55,461 nucleotides of DNA from Bacteroidota bacterium (GCA_029573495.1 JAKQEI010000173.1:1-55461), one strand, 5' to 3'. Shown: positions 8,701 through 18,413, numbered from the stretch's first letter. Program-made: numbers and translations. Notes: generated by a model not told the origin, from the letters alone.

Positions 8701-9049
8701 CGGTGGTCCGGCACGGCGGGTCTTTCTCGAAGTACTCCTTCCACAGCCGGTTGTAGGTGGGGAAGTCGTCCTTCATGTTGGTGAGGTATACCGTCACGTC
8801 CACGATCTTCTCCCAGCTGCTGCCGCTGTCCTCCAGGATCCACCGCACGTTCTGGAACACGCTGCGCACCTGGGTCTCGATGTCGTAGGAGAGGATGTTG
8901 CCGTCAGGGCCAAGCTCCACGCCCGGGATCTTCTTCGTGCCGCGCTCACGCGGACCCACACCGCTCAGAAAGAGCAGGTCGCCCACGCGCCGGGCATGTG
9001 GGTAGTGGCCGACAGGCTCGGGGGCCTTGTTGCTGCTGATGGAGCTCAT
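8639..9049 (-). CDS. RidA-family protein, probable 2-aminomuconate deaminase
   Basis: A 136-residue soluble RidA/YjgF/Rid-family enzyme. The sequence shows the family core LLFLSGVGPRERG and VYLTNMKDDF, then PCRTTVEINCLP, where the Arg is the conserved carboxylate-binding residue. In the kynurenine and nitrobenzoate meta-pathways, relatives of this branch deaminate 2-aminomuconate to 4-oxalocrotonate (2-oxohex-3-enedioate); a general enamine/imine deaminase role is the alternative. The assignment is supported by an ALDH8-like dehydrogenase, 3-hydroxyanthranilate dioxygenase and ACMSD elsewhere in the window, although none is adjacent. The ATG at 9049 has a -7-like element 5 bases upstream. Its last 64 bases are duplicated at 8108-8171. 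Confidence 0.85.
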   Translation of the reverse strand: MSSISSNKAPEPVGHYPHARRVGDLLFLSGVGPRERGTKKIPGVELGPDGNILSYDIETQVRSVFQNVRWILEDSGSSWEKIVDVTVYLTNMKDDFPTYNRLWKEYFEKDPPCRTTVEINCLPTPIAIELKVIATV

Positions 9050-9054
9050 GTGTG

Positions 9055-9062
9055 CAAAGGTG
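9055..9062 (-). promoter_or_regulatory. Candidate -7 element of ridA, leaderless start
   Basis: On the minus strand CACCTTTG differs from TAnnTTTG at the first base only and ends 5 bases before the ridA ATG. The same octamer lies 4 bases before the fructosamine kinase ATG (30987-30994). Confidence 0.5.
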
Positions 9063-9109
9063 CGAAAGCGGTGCGGTGACGCGTTCGAAAAGCGCGATCT
9101 TCACCGGGG

Positions 9110-10216
9110 ATGGAACGGATGAACCTGCTGCTGTTGCTCGCCTGCTCGCCGCTGGTGATGCGCGCCCAGCCGCTGACACCTGTGCTGCTGACCGAGCTGC
9201 CCCTGCCCCAGCAGGAGGTCAGTGGTATGCTCAGTGTGAACGGCATGATCTGGACCTGCCTGGACAGTGGCAATCCGAACAGGCTCTATCAGGTGGACAC
9301 GGTCAGCGGCGATGTATTGCGGGAGCTCGAACTGACCAATGCCTCCAATGTGGATTGGGAGGAGGTGACGACCGACGGTACCTGGGTGTACGTGGGCGAC
9401 TTCGGTAACAACGCTGGTGCCCGCACCGATCTGCGCGTCTATCGCTTCCCATTGGAGGCACTCTCTGGTGAAAGTGGAGCGGTCGAGGTCGACACGATCC
9501 GTTTCCACTATGTGGACCAGACCGACTTCACTCCAATGGTTGACGGGACGAATTGGGATGCGGAGGCCTTCCTGGCCCTGGACGATTCGCTCTTCCTTTT
9601 CACCAAGAACTGGGTGGATGAACGGACCCACCTGTACACCTTCCCAGCGCATCCCGGGGATCAAGCGGCGGTGCGTCGTGATGAATTCGATGCGCAGGGC
9701 CTGATCACCGGTGCGGTGCGTGATCCCTTGGGCGATATCGTCCTCCTTGGTCACACCCGGGAGGGCACCGAACCCTTCGTCTGGACCATGCGGTCGCCTG
9801 ATGAACACATGCTCTTCAGCGGCACGAACACGCGGCATCCGCTCACGGTGAGCCCCCTGCAGGCGGAGGCTGTGGGCTGCCTCGCGCAAGGACGTTTGAT
9901 CATAGGTAACGAACGGACTTTGGAGCAGGAGCAGGCACTATGGACCGTGACACCTCCGGTCGGTATAGGTGACAGGGAGAATGCACATGAACGGGTGAGG
10001 ATCTTTCCGATCCCCGCCGATCGGCAGGTGCGTGTGGAAGGGGCGGATCCGGGTCGACCGGCGCGGATCCTCGGATCCAATGGGGCCGTTCTGGGTGCGG
10101 TAGTGGTTGGTTCGGAGGGTGTGATGGACCTGCCGCTGCTGCCGGCCGGAGAGTACGTACTGGACCTGTCCATCCGCTCTGAACGGTGCCGACTGCCCTT
10201 GGTCATTTCGCATTGA
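9110..10216 (+). CDS. Secreted propeller-like protein with T9SS type A tail
   Basis: A 368-residue exported protein. The signal peptide (hydrophobic stretch ~4-15, ending VMRAQ) works equally well from the ATG at 9110 or at 9119. The body has repeated beta-strand units such as VNGMIWTCLDSGNP, WEEVTTDGTWVYVGDFGNN and WDAEAFLALDDSLFLFTKNW, seen in secreted Bacteroidota proteins of unknown role that look like beta-propellers. The last ~70 residues (VRIFPIPADRQVRVEG, LPLLPAGEYVLDLSI) form a type A sorting domain, slightly divergent because the common YPNPA motif reads FPIPA. It is divergent from ridA across 60 bases and is followed by the exporter operon. Confidence 0.83.
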   Translation: MERMNLLLLLACSPLVMRAQPLTPVLLTELPLPQQEVSGMLSVNGMIWTCLDSGNPNRLYQVDTVSGDVLRELELTNASNVDWEEVTTDGTWVYVGDFGNNAGARTDLRVYRFPLEALSGESGAVEVDTIRFHYVDQTDFTPMVDGTNWDAEAFLALDDSLFLFTKNWVDERTHLYTFPAHPGDQAAVRRDEFDAQGLITGAVRDPLGDIVLLGHTREGTEPFVWTMRSPDEHMLFSGTNTRHPLTVSPLQAEAVGCLAQGRLIIGNERTLEQEQALWTVTPPVGIGDRENAHERVRIFPIPADRQVRVEGADPGRPARILGSNGAVLGAVVVGSEGVMDLPLLPAGEYVLDLSIRSERCRLPLVISH

Positions 10217-10278
10217 CCGATGTCCATCGACTGTCCGGACCCACTTGGCATGCCATGGATACTGACGACCTTAGCGCC

Positions 10279-11361
10279 ATGATGCGATCAAGGCCTTGCA
10301 TGATCCTGTGCCTGCTGTTGTCGGTGGGTTGCGGCACCGATCGCGAGACCACCAGGCCGACCATCGGACCGATCACCGAGAGCGTTTACGCCAGTGGGGT
10401 GGTGAAGGCGGCCGGGCAATATCAGGTCTATCCGGTGGCCACCGGGCAGGTCACGGAGATCCTCGTTCATGAGGGCGATACGGTGAAGGCGGGTGCACCC
10501 TTGTTGCGGATCGATGATCGGAGCACCAACGCATCAGCTCGAAGCGCATCGGCACAGGTGCGGCTCTTGGAGCATAATGCTTCGGAGAACGGACCGGTGT
10601 TGGTGCAGTTGCGGGAATCATTGGCGCAGGCACAGGACCGCTTCGTCGTGGACAGCGCGAACTATGAGCGGCAGAAGGTGCTCTGGTCGCAGCAGGTGGG
10701 CAGCAAGGTCGAACTGGAGCAGCGCGAATTGGCCTACCGGACAAGCAAGGCCACAGTGGTCCGGGCAGCGAAGGCGCTCAACGAGACCAGGGAACGGTTA
10801 CGTACCGAGCTGGAGGTGGCCCGGAACAACGCCGCGATCAGTGCAGCTGGGAATGAGGACCGGACACCGGCCAGCTTGATCGATGGCATCGTCTACGACC
10901 TGCTGGTGGAGCCGGGGGAGCTGGCTTCGCCGCAGAAACCGGTCGCAGTGGTGGGCAGCGCACATGATCTCTATCTGGAACTGGAGGTGGACGAGAAGGA
11001 TATCGCCCGCATCCGGGTAGGACAGGAGGTGACCGTGACGCTCGAGCTGTACGACAGGACCTTCGATGCGGCGGTGACGCGCATCATTCCATTGATGGAC
11101 CCGCGCTCGAGGACCTTCACGGTGGAAGCCCGTTTCGGGGATCGTCCACCGAGGCTCTATCCGAACATCACGGCCGAGGCCAGCATCGTCCTGCAACGGA
11201 AGGGGCGCGCCATGACCATTCCCGCCAGCTACCTGGTCGAGGGGTCCAAGGTGCTCATTGGTGAAGAGGAACTGCGCGAGGTGCGGATCGGCCTGCGTGA
11301 TCTGGAGCGTGTGGAGGTCCTCGACGGGATCGACAGTACCAGCGTCATCTACAAGCCATAG
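10279..11361 (+). CDS. HlyD/MacA-like periplasmic adaptor lipoprotein of an ABC exporter
   Basis: A 360-residue membrane-fusion protein, first gene of a three-gene exporter operon. The ATG at 10279 begins a lipoprotein signal with lipobox LSVGC, so the mature protein should be lipid-anchored at Cys ~18. The lipoyl/biotinyl half-motif GQVTEILVHEGDTVKAGAPLLRID is followed by an alpha-helical hairpin (~85-200) and a second lipoyl half (GIVYDLLVEPGELASPQKPV). The beta-barrel region contains EKDIARIRVGQEVTVTLE. In such systems it links the inner-membrane ABC transporter to an outer-membrane exit channel; no TolC-like gene is present here. The permease starts 2 bases after its stop. The cargo is unknown. 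Confidence 0.88.
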   Translation: MMRSRPCMILCLLLSVGCGTDRETTRPTIGPITESVYASGVVKAAGQYQVYPVATGQVTEILVHEGDTVKAGAPLLRIDDRSTNASARSASAQVRLLEHNASENGPVLVQLRESLAQAQDRFVVDSANYERQKVLWSQQVGSKVELEQRELAYRTSKATVVRAAKALNETRERLRTELEVARNNAAISAAGNEDRTPASLIDGIVYDLLVEPGELASPQKPVAVVGSAHDLYLELEVDEKDIARIRVGQEVTVTLELYDRTFDAAVTRIIPLMDPRSRTFTVEARFGDRPPRLYPNITAEASIVLQRKGRAMTIPASYLVEGSKVLIGEEELREVRIGLRDLERVEVLDGIDSTSVIYKP

Positions 11362-11363
11362 GC

Positions 11364-12631
11364 ATGCGGTTGCTCATCAGCATCGCGATCACCATCCTGC
11401 GTGCCAAGTTGAAGCAGAGCATCGTGGCCGCCGTGGGCGTCATGTTCAGCATCACCATGTTCGTCACGCTGCTCGGCTTCATGAACGGCTTGAACGACCT
11501 GCTGGACGGCTTGATACTGAACCGTACACCGCACATCCGGCTGTACAACGAACTGAAGGCATCTCCGGAGCAGCCGGTCGCACGCGCGTGGCGTCAGGAG
11601 CATGAGTCGGCTGACACCACGGTCCATCACTTCATCCGCTCGGTGAAGCCGAAGAGCGAGTTGCAGAAGTTGCGCAACGCGCTGGGCATCATGCGTACCT
11701 TGGAGAAGGACCCGCGAGTCCTCGATGTCACGCCACGACTGGTCGCACAGGTCTTCTTCAATGTGGGCACCACGGATCTCAATGCGCAGATAAGCGGTAT
11801 CGAAGTGGAGCAGGAGGTTCGTTATTACATGTTCGCGGACTACCTCGTGCAGGGTGAGGCGCGCGACCTGGCCACGGGCAACAACGCGGTGGTACTCGGA
11901 AAGGGCCTGGCCGATATGATGGCGGCGAAGATCGGGGACGTGGTGCAGGTGACCACCGCCACAGGCGACCGGGCGCTCCTTCGGGTGAGCGGGATCTTCC
12001 AGAGCGGGATCGCGGACTATGACAAGGTGCAGTGCTACGCCAGTATCCGGACGGTGCAGGAACTGTTGAGCCGGCCGGGCAGCTATCTCACGGACATCAA
12101 CGTCAAACTGAAGGACATCGGCCTCGCACCGGCCATGGCGCGGGAGCTGGCGGAGCGATTCGATGTGGATGCGCTGGACATCGAGACCGCCAACGCGCAG
12201 TTCGAGACCGGCACCAAGGTGAGGAACATCATCAGCTACGCGGTGGGTGTGGTCCTGCTGGTGGTCTCGGGCTTCGGGATCTATAACATCCTGAACATGC
12301 TCATCTACGAGAAGCTGGACTCCATCGCGATCCTCAAGGCCACCGGATTCAGCGGCGGTGATGTGCGTCGCATCTTCCTGGCGTTGAGCATGGTCATCGG
12401 TGCGGTGGGAGCGGCCGGCGGCCTGCTCTTCGGCTTCGTCATGCAGCATATCATCGACAACATCCCCTTCGTCACTCAGGCCCTCCCCACGGTCCGCACC
12501 TTCCCGATCGATTACGACCCCAAGTTCTACCTCATCGCGGTCACCTTCGCACTGCTCACCACCTGGATCGCGGGCTGGTTCCCGGCACGCAAGGCGGCGG
12601 AGGTGGACCCCGTGGAGATCATCCGTGGAAA

Positions 12632-12635
<4 letters not shown>
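11364..12635 (+). CDS. ABC transporter permease, FtsX/LolCE/MacB-like
   Basis: A 423-residue inner-membrane permease. An N-terminal membrane segment (~18-42) is followed by GFMNGLNDLLDGLILNRTP, resembling the NGF...TPHI region of LolC/LolE, and a large periplasmic domain (~45-285). The C-terminal FtsX domain has three membrane segments (~287-312, ~335-362, ~385-410) and ends EVDPVEIIRGK, the usual FtsX-family tail that contacts the ATPase. It works with the adaptor upstream and the ATPase that overlaps its stop codon (ATGA). Relation to lipoprotein release (LolCDE) is possible from the N-terminal motif, but the adaptor subunit favours an efflux-type complex. Confidence 0.88.
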
Positions 12636-13312
<677 letters not shown>

Positions 13313-13350
13313 AGGCCATCTTCTTGCTTGGCGGAACGGGTCGTATTGGC

Positions 13351-13620
13351 ATGAGCACTGGAACGAACAGGATGAATATCCGCATTGGGTGGTACTGGCT
13401 GGCGGTGGTGGCCGCGCTGCTCGCCCTGGTAGTCGATGTCATCGATGGTCAGACCACAAAGACCATCGGAACCATGGGTGTGCTCGTCGGGTTCTTGGGT
13501 CTTGCGCTGTGGCGCAAGACCCGACGGCCATGGTTCAACTGGCTGGCGGTGGTTGGCTTTCTGATCTTCATCGGCCTCACGGTCCATCGCCTCGCCATTC
13601 AACAGGGATGGATCGGATAG
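13351..13620 (+). CDS. Small two-helix membrane protein after the exporter operon
   Basis: An 89-residue predicted membrane protein with two hydrophobic segments: IGWYWLAVVAALLALVVDVI and the region around WFNWLAVVGFLIFIGLTVHRLA. The ATG at 13351 is preferred. A TTG at 13309 overlapping the ATPase stop would add 14 residues that look like random coding, and an ATG at 13372 is also possible. I do not recognise the family. It is likely the last gene of the exporter operon, since a GC-rich hairpin follows at 13649. It could be a small accessory subunit, but nothing shows this directly. Confidence 0.6.
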   Translation: MSTGTNRMNIRIGWYWLAVVAALLALVVDVIDGQTTKTIGTMGVLVGFLGLALWRKTRRPWFNWLAVVGFLIFIGLTVHRLAIQQGWIG

Positions 13621-13648
13621 GGACTTTTCCCTGCTCCCGGGTGCGAAA

Positions 13649-13668
13649 AGGCCCCGTCCCCGGGGCCT
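13649..13668. terminator. Hairpin terminator between convergent operons
   Basis: AGGCCCCG (13649-13656) pairs perfectly with CGGGGCCT (13661-13668) around the loop TCCC, preceded by GAAA. Read on the minus strand, the stem is followed by TTTTCGC, so it would stop transcription better in that direction. On the plus strand it follows the exporter operon by 28 bases. Probably bidirectional. Confidence 0.6.
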
Positions 13669-14318
13669 CTCGCATTCCTTCCGCGCTGCGTTGATCACGC
13701 ACACCGCCGACTGGGCAGTGGCGACACCCTCCCGGGCGGGGACCAGGTGATCAGCGCAACGGCACCTTGCTCAGGGCACGTTGGTTTCAGACAGCGGAGG
13801 CAGGGATCGTTCATGACGATGCGAAGGTCCGGGGCGCACGTTCGGGCAAGATGATGCGAACATCAACGCGTCGTAGCAGTGCTTCATCTTATCAACGGTC
13901 CTTCAACATCAGGATGGTATCGGATCGGCGAACCCTTTGGTGAATGGGATGAGCGAACGGAGCGGGCACCTTTCCGGCATCCGTTCCGATCGATGACGAA
14001 GAACCACCTGCTCAGCGCGGGTTGAGCTGGAAGATCTGTAGGTGGTCACGGCCTGAGACGGACACCTCACGAACCGTTCAGGCCCACGCTTGTTCCGCAC
14101 GGTCCGGCTCCAAGGTGCCCCCGCGTGGAGGTGCCAATACCAAGGGTGAAGCGGGATGGTGCCTGCCAATGTGAACAGCGTCACCAGGACCTATCCAACC
14201 ATCGCCAGCCGTGTGTTCCCGCCGTTCACTCCCTTCGTGGGCGGGTGCGTGGTTCCGGCGGCCCCACGCCTACCTGCGCCATGCGGGTCCTGCTTGATGA
14301 GGAAAAGTGTGCTGAGGA
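13669..14318. other. 650-bp stretch without a recognisable gene
   Basis: Between the exporter operon and the end of the minus-strand histidine kinase gene no frame looks like a gene. The longest minus-strand frame (13909-14184) is rich in Arg, Ser and Pro and has no motif. I see no tRNA, repeat or further hairpin. It may hold decayed sequence or an unrecognised RNA. Confidence 0.6.
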
Positions 14319-15698
14319 TCATCGGATCGTTTCCGCCTTGTGCAGGCGAACGATGAAGACGGTTCCGGATCCCAACGTGGACTGCACGTTGATCTCCCCG
14401 CCATGCAGGTCCACGATCCGCTTCACCAACGAAAGGCCGATCCCATGCCCCTTGGCCCCTCCGGTGTTCCGTGCCCGGTAGAAGTTCTCGAAGATCCTCT
14501 CGCGGTCCTCCGGTGCGATACCGACCCCCTGGTCCTCAATAGCCAATCGGACCATGGTGCCACTCCCCTTCAAGGAAACGAGTGCTCGCTTGTCACTGGA
14601 ATACTTGCACGCGTTCTCAAGCAGGTTCACCACGACCGAGCGCAATAGCGCTTCGTTGCCCTTCACCGTGATGTCATCAGCCTCCTCAACCTCATCGATG
14701 ACCACATCCACCCTGTTGTCGGGATCGGCGCGAAGCACTTCCGAGCGTGCGGCCCAGACGACCTCGTCCATGCGTACGGGCACGAAGGTCATCGCGGCGG
14801 AGGCGGTCTCGGCCTGTGCCATCAGCAATAGTCGATCGCTCAGGCGGTTGAGGGCCTGCATGTCCTCGACAACGGAGCGCAAGGCAGCGCGATACTCCTC
14901 ACCTGAACGTTCCTTCAGGAGCAGGACCTCCAGTTGTCCGGAGATCGCTGTAAGCGGAGTGCGCATCTCATGCGACGCGTTGCTGATGAAGTTCTTCTGC
15001 ACGGAGAAGGCGGTCTGGAGCCGCTCAAGCAGGTCGTTGAAGGAGGAGGCGAGTTGGGCGATCTCATCGGACCCTTCGCCCATCATGATCCGCTGCCCAA
15101 GATCCGAGGCGCCGATCCCATGCAGGTCCACCACCAGGCGCTGAAGCGGTGAAAGCGCCCTGCGCGCGTAGACGCGCCCCACCAGGAACATCAGTAACAG
15201 TCCCGTCAGGAAGGTGGCGACCATCACCCGTGCCTGGTTGCGCAGTTTCCTACGGCCGTAGATGTCCCTTCCGGAGGTGACCACCACATAGCGCCCGGCC
15301 TCATCGTCGAACTCGAATGCGAGCATTTCACGGTCTGCGATCACCCGTATCACCCGTCCGTTCGCGCGGACACTGTCCACCAGGGCGGGCTCGATGACCA
15401 TACGACCCGTGTTGCCGCCCAGGTGCAGCATTTCCACATTGTCCTGGTCGAATATGGTGATCTCTTCCTCGGGCAGGCGCACTGGACTTTTCCCTTCCAT
15501 GATGCGAAGGAGCTTGTCATCCACCTGTTCCACTTGGATCAGGAGTTTCGCCGCGTTCACCCCGCGATCATGGAGGCGCCCCAGGAATTCTTCCTGCCGG
15601 AATTCGGCTGCCCGCAGGTACACCACGGCGAAGGCAACCCCCAGGGTCAGCGAAGCCAGCACGACGAACTGCACCGCCAGCCGCGTGCGGATGGTCAT
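14319..15698 (-). CDS. HAMP-domain sensor histidine kinase (OmpR-system partner)
   Basis: A 459-residue inner-membrane sensor kinase. Membrane segments at ~9-29 and ~157-177 enclose a ~125-residue periplasmic sensor. A HAMP domain (~178-230) with RALSPLQRLVVDL follows, then the HisKA H box NASHEMRTPLTAISGQ with phospho-His243. The HATPase domain has the N box NLLENACKYS, G1 EDQGVGI, F box FENFYRARN and G2 GHGIGLSLVKRIVDLHGG. The layout resembles CusS/ArlS-type kinases. Its start overlaps the end of the regulator gene by 4 bases, so the two are translationally coupled. The signal is unknown; the neighbouring exporter operon is a plausible target. Confidence 0.92.
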   Translation of the reverse strand: MTIRTRLAVQFVVLASLTLGVAFAVVYLRAAEFRQEEFLGRLHDRGVNAAKLLIQVEQVDDKLLRIMEGKSPVRLPEEEITIFDQDNVEMLHLGGNTGRMVIEPALVDSVRANGRVIRVIADREMLAFEFDDEAGRYVVVTSGRDIYGRRKLRNQARVMVATFLTGLLLMFLVGRVYARRALSPLQRLVVDLHGIGASDLGQRIMMGEGSDEIAQLASSFNDLLERLQTAFSVQKNFISNASHEMRTPLTAISGQLEVLLLKERSGEEYRAALRSVVEDMQALNRLSDRLLLMAQAETASAAMTFVPVRMDEVVWAARSEVLRADPDNRVDVVIDEVEEADDITVKGNEALLRSVVVNLLENACKYSSDKRALVSLKGSGTMVRLAIEDQGVGIAPEDRERIFENFYRARNTGGAKGHGIGLSLVKRIVDLHGGEINVQSTLGSGTVFIVRLHKAETIR

Positions 15699-16375
15699 GG
15701 TCGATCCGTAAGGATATAGCCCATTCCGACCCGGTTGTGGATGAGCTTGGGCTCGAAGTCGCGGTCAACCTTCTTCCGCAACAACTTGATATAGGCCTCC
15801 ACCACGTTGGTGCCCGTATCGAAGTCGATATCCCATACCCGTTCACTGATCAGGGCCCTGGATAGCAGGCGTTCGGGGTTGCGCATGAAGAACTCGAGCA
15901 ACGCGTACTCCTTTGCAGTGAGCTGGATGCGCTGTCCATTGCGGGTCGCTTCCTTCTTGCTCAGGTCCAGTTCGAGACCCGCATAGGACAGGGTTTCTGA
16001 CGCCTCCGGTGGTGTCAGGCTACGCCTGGAAAGTGAGCGCACCCGTGCAAGTAATTCCTGGAACTCGAACGGCTTGACGAGGTAATCGTCCGCTCCGGCA
16101 TCAAGTCCCGCCACCTTGTCATCGGTGGTACCTAAGGCAGTGAGCATGAGGATGGGCGTAAGGGACCCCGCCTGCCTTATGGCACGGCAGACCTCCACCC
16201 CGTTGATCCCGGGCAGGAGCACATCGAGAACTACGAGATCGAAGGTCCCCTCGGTGGCCAGGCGCCTACCTGATGGACCGTCATACGCACTGATCACCTG
16301 ATGCCCGCTCTCCTCAAGCCCTTGTTTCAGGAAGGCCGCCACCTTTGGCTCATCTTCCACGACCAGGATACGCAT
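15695..16375 (-). CDS. OmpR-family response regulator
   Basis: A 226-residue regulator. The receiver begins MRILVVEDEPKVAAFLKQG, with Asp51 in LVVLDVLLPGING and Lys in YLVKPFEFQELLARV. The C-terminal winged-helix domain (~130-226) contains LTAKEYALLEFFMRNP, SRALISERVWD and VEAYIKLLRKKVD, as in CusR/CzcR/ArlR-like regulators. Starts at 16375 or 16393 (six extra residues, MSIDLN) are both possible; longer versions add unrelated sequence. It is the first gene of the operon with the kinase at 14319-15698. A strong hairpin lies 63 bases upstream (16438-16465). Confidence 0.92.
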   Translation of the reverse strand: MRILVVEDEPKVAAFLKQGLEESGHQVISAYDGPSGRRLATEGTFDLVVLDVLLPGINGVEVCRAIRQAGSLTPILMLTALGTTDDKVAGLDAGADDYLVKPFEFQELLARVRSLSRRSLTPPEASETLSYAGLELDLSKKEATRNGQRIQLTAKEYALLEFFMRNPERLLSRALISERVWDIDFDTGTNVVEAYIKLLRKKVDRDFEPKLIHNRVGMGYILTDRP

Positions 16376-16437
16376 GTTCAAATCTATGCTCATCGAAGCG
16401 GTCTTGGGCTGGACTGACCGGATCCCCCGGAAGCAAT

Positions 16438-16465
16438 GAAGAGGGCCCGTCCCCGAGCCCTCTTC
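16438..16465. terminator. Hairpin upstream of the OmpR-type operon
   Basis: GAAGAGGGC (16438-16446) pairs perfectly with GCCCTCTTC (16457-16465), with a 10-base loop CCGTCCCCGA. The loop core CCGTCCCC also occurs in the hairpin at 13649-13668. Its position before a minus-strand operon, with no known gene ending nearby, suggests an attenuator or the terminator of an unannotated short transcript. Confidence 0.5.
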
Positions 16466-16719
16466 CGCGGTTCCAAGAACTCCGTACGATCGGATCCCCC
16501 TTGCCTTCGCTTTAGGACCCGGTCCTCCCAAACCGATCGAGCGCCGTTACCGACGGACGACCTATCGTATTGCGGTATTCCTCAATGAACCGAACTCCGT
16601 GCTTTCCTTGAGCGAGGCAAAACTCCTGGGTCTGGATGAAGAGGGCTGGATAGCGGGGTGAAAAGTGCGTGAAATCGATGGTCGACGTCGATCCGTGGTG
16701 CGATGCCGATCTTCGCACC

Positions 16720-17688
16720 ATGACCATGCGCTACCGCCGTCTTGGCACTTCCGGCCTCCAAGTCTCCGAACTCTCCCTGGGCTCCTGGCTCACCTTCGGC
16801 AAGCAGGTGGGGGATGATACCGCGGAGGCCTTGATGAAGGTGGCCTACGACAACGGCATCAACTTCTTCGACAATGCCGAGATCTATGCGCGTGGTGAGA
16901 GCGAGCGCGTCATGGGGCGTATCCTGAAGAGGATGGAATGGCCCCGCGACACCTGGCTCGTGAGCAGCAAGGCCTTCTTCGGCGCGGGTGGCAAATTGCC
17001 CACGCAGCTGGGCTTGCACCGGAAGCACTTGGTCGAAGCCTGTCACGCCGCCCTCAAGCGGTTGCAGGTGGACTACCTCGATCTCTACTTCTGCCACCGG
17101 CCGGACCCCAATACGCCGGTCAGTGAAACGGTGTGGACCATGCATCAGCTGATCATGCAGGGCAAGGTGCTGTATTGGGGTACGAGCGAGTGGAGCGCAG
17201 ACGAGATCAAGGAGGCGCACGCGGTCGCGGAGCGGCACCACCTGATCGCACCTGTGATGGAACAGCCACAATACAACCTGTTGCATCGGGACAAGGTGGA
17301 GCGGGAGTTCGCGGCACTATACGACACCGTGGGACTGGGAACCACCATCTGGAGCCCTTTGGCAAGTGGTGTGCTCACCGGCAAGCACGACCTGGAGGGC
17401 GATGCTTCGTCCCGCCTCCGCATGGCCGGTCTCGACTGGCTGCGGGAACGGGAGTTGAATGAAGCCCGCCTGCGCACGGTGGCACGTCTGAAGAACATCG
17501 CGCAAGGGCTCGAGCTTTCACTGCCGGTCTTCGCCATCGCCTGGTGTTTGAAGAACTCCCGGGTGAGCACGGTGATCCTGGGGGCGAGCAGAACGGGGCA
17601 ATTGGAGGAGAACTTGACGGCGGTGGAGGCTCAGGACCGATTCACACCGGCGGTGATGCGCGATGTCGAGAAGGCCTTGAAGGGGTGA
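16720..17688 (+). CDS. Aldo/keto reductase, Kv-channel beta-subunit-like branch
   Basis: A 322-residue NADPH-dependent aldo/keto reductase with a TIM-barrel fold, probably cytoplasmic. The start MTMRYRRLGTSGLQVSELSLG fits the family; the ATG at 16669 would add 17 unrelated residues. The catalytic tetrad is visible: Asp and Tyr in FFDNAEIYARGESE, Lys in LVSSKAFFG and His in YFCHRPDPNTP. The cofactor-binding end contains VILGASRTGQLEEN. WLTFGKQ near the start and the IYARGESE block resemble the voltage-gated potassium channel beta-subunit group, which includes YghZ-like methylglyoxal-type reductases. Substrate uncertain. It stands divergent from the OmpR-type operon. Confidence 0.92.
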   Translation: MTMRYRRLGTSGLQVSELSLGSWLTFGKQVGDDTAEALMKVAYDNGINFFDNAEIYARGESERVMGRILKRMEWPRDTWLVSSKAFFGAGGKLPTQLGLHRKHLVEACHAALKRLQVDYLDLYFCHRPDPNTPVSETVWTMHQLIMQGKVLYWGTSEWSADEIKEAHAVAERHHLIAPVMEQPQYNLLHRDKVEREFAALYDTVGLGTTIWSPLASGVLTGKHDLEGDASSRLRMAGLDWLRERELNEARLRTVARLKNIAQGLELSLPVFAIAWCLKNSRVSTVILGASRTGQLEENLTAVEAQDRFTPAVMRDVEKALKG

Positions 17689-17717
17689 CCGATCACATAC
17701 TCTATCGTTTTGGACGG

Positions 17718-18413
17718 ATGCGTGGCACCACCATACTGCTCTGTGCCTTCCTGTTCATCGGTGCATTCCGCGCGCAGGCACAAGTGGAGGAAGACCGGAC
17801 AGGAGCGTGGTACATGACCTTCTGGCGGATCGATACGCTCTTTGGTGCGTTCGGCCTCCAGGGCGATGTGCAGTTCCGCAACTGGGACCTGGGCGGTGAC
17901 CTGGAGCAGCTGTTGTTGCGTGGAGGGGTGACGTACACCCCTCAGGACTTCCGAGGCACCTTCACCCTGGGCTATGCGCACGTAACCAGCGGTGCGCCGG
18001 GGGCGAGCGATGCCGTCACCAATGAGCATCGCATGTACCAGGAGGCCCTGCTCCCGCATCATCCGGGCGGTCGCCTCTTCCTGTCGCATCGGTTCCGGCT
18101 GGAGGAACGCTTCGTACAGGACCAGGACCTGCGGACGCGGGTGCGTTACGCCCTCTTCCTCAACATCCCCCTCACTGGTCCGCGACTGGAGCCGAGGACC
18201 ACCTACCTCGCCCTGTATGATGAGCTATTCGTGAACGGTGAGCGGGGCATCGGCGAGGATCGATCCGTGGAGTTGTTCGATCGCAACCGGGCCTACGCGG
18301 CGATCGGCCATGTCCTGGGCGAACACGGGCGGGTTCAGGCGGGTGCGATGCTCCAGACCACCGCCTCGTGGCGCAAACCACAGGTCCAGATCAGCCTGCA
18401 TCTGGCCTATTGA
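17718..18413 (+). CDS. DUF2490 outer-surface protein
   Basis: A 231-residue exported protein. A signal peptide (MRGTTILLCAFLFIGAFRAQAQ) is followed by alternating amphipathic beta strands typical of a small outer-membrane barrel, with WYMTFWRIDTLFGAFGLQGDVQFRNWDL and SHRFRLEERFVQ blocks typical of DUF2490. The role of the family is unknown. The ATG at 17718 is required for the signal peptide; in-frame upstream sequence belongs to the reductase gene. TTTTG at 17708-17712, 5 bases before the ATG, may be part of a -7 element. It ends 53 bases before the STAS-like gene. Confidence 0.8.
   Translation: MRGTTILLCAFLFIGAFRAQAQVEEDRTGAWYMTFWRIDTLFGAFGLQGDVQFRNWDLGGDLEQLLLRGGVTYTPQDFRGTFTLGYAHVTSGAPGASDAVTNEHRMYQEALLPHHPGGRLFLSHRFRLEERFVQDQDLRTRVRYALFLNIPLTGPRLEPRTTYLALYDELFVNGERGIGEDRSVELFDRNRAYAAIGHVLGEHGRVQAGAMLQTTASWRKPQVQISLHLAY

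Noticed and set aside
11349..12449. 366-codon minus-strand frame
   Set aside because: Antisense to the ABC permease, rich in His, Asp, Gln and Val without any domain signature; a shadow frame.
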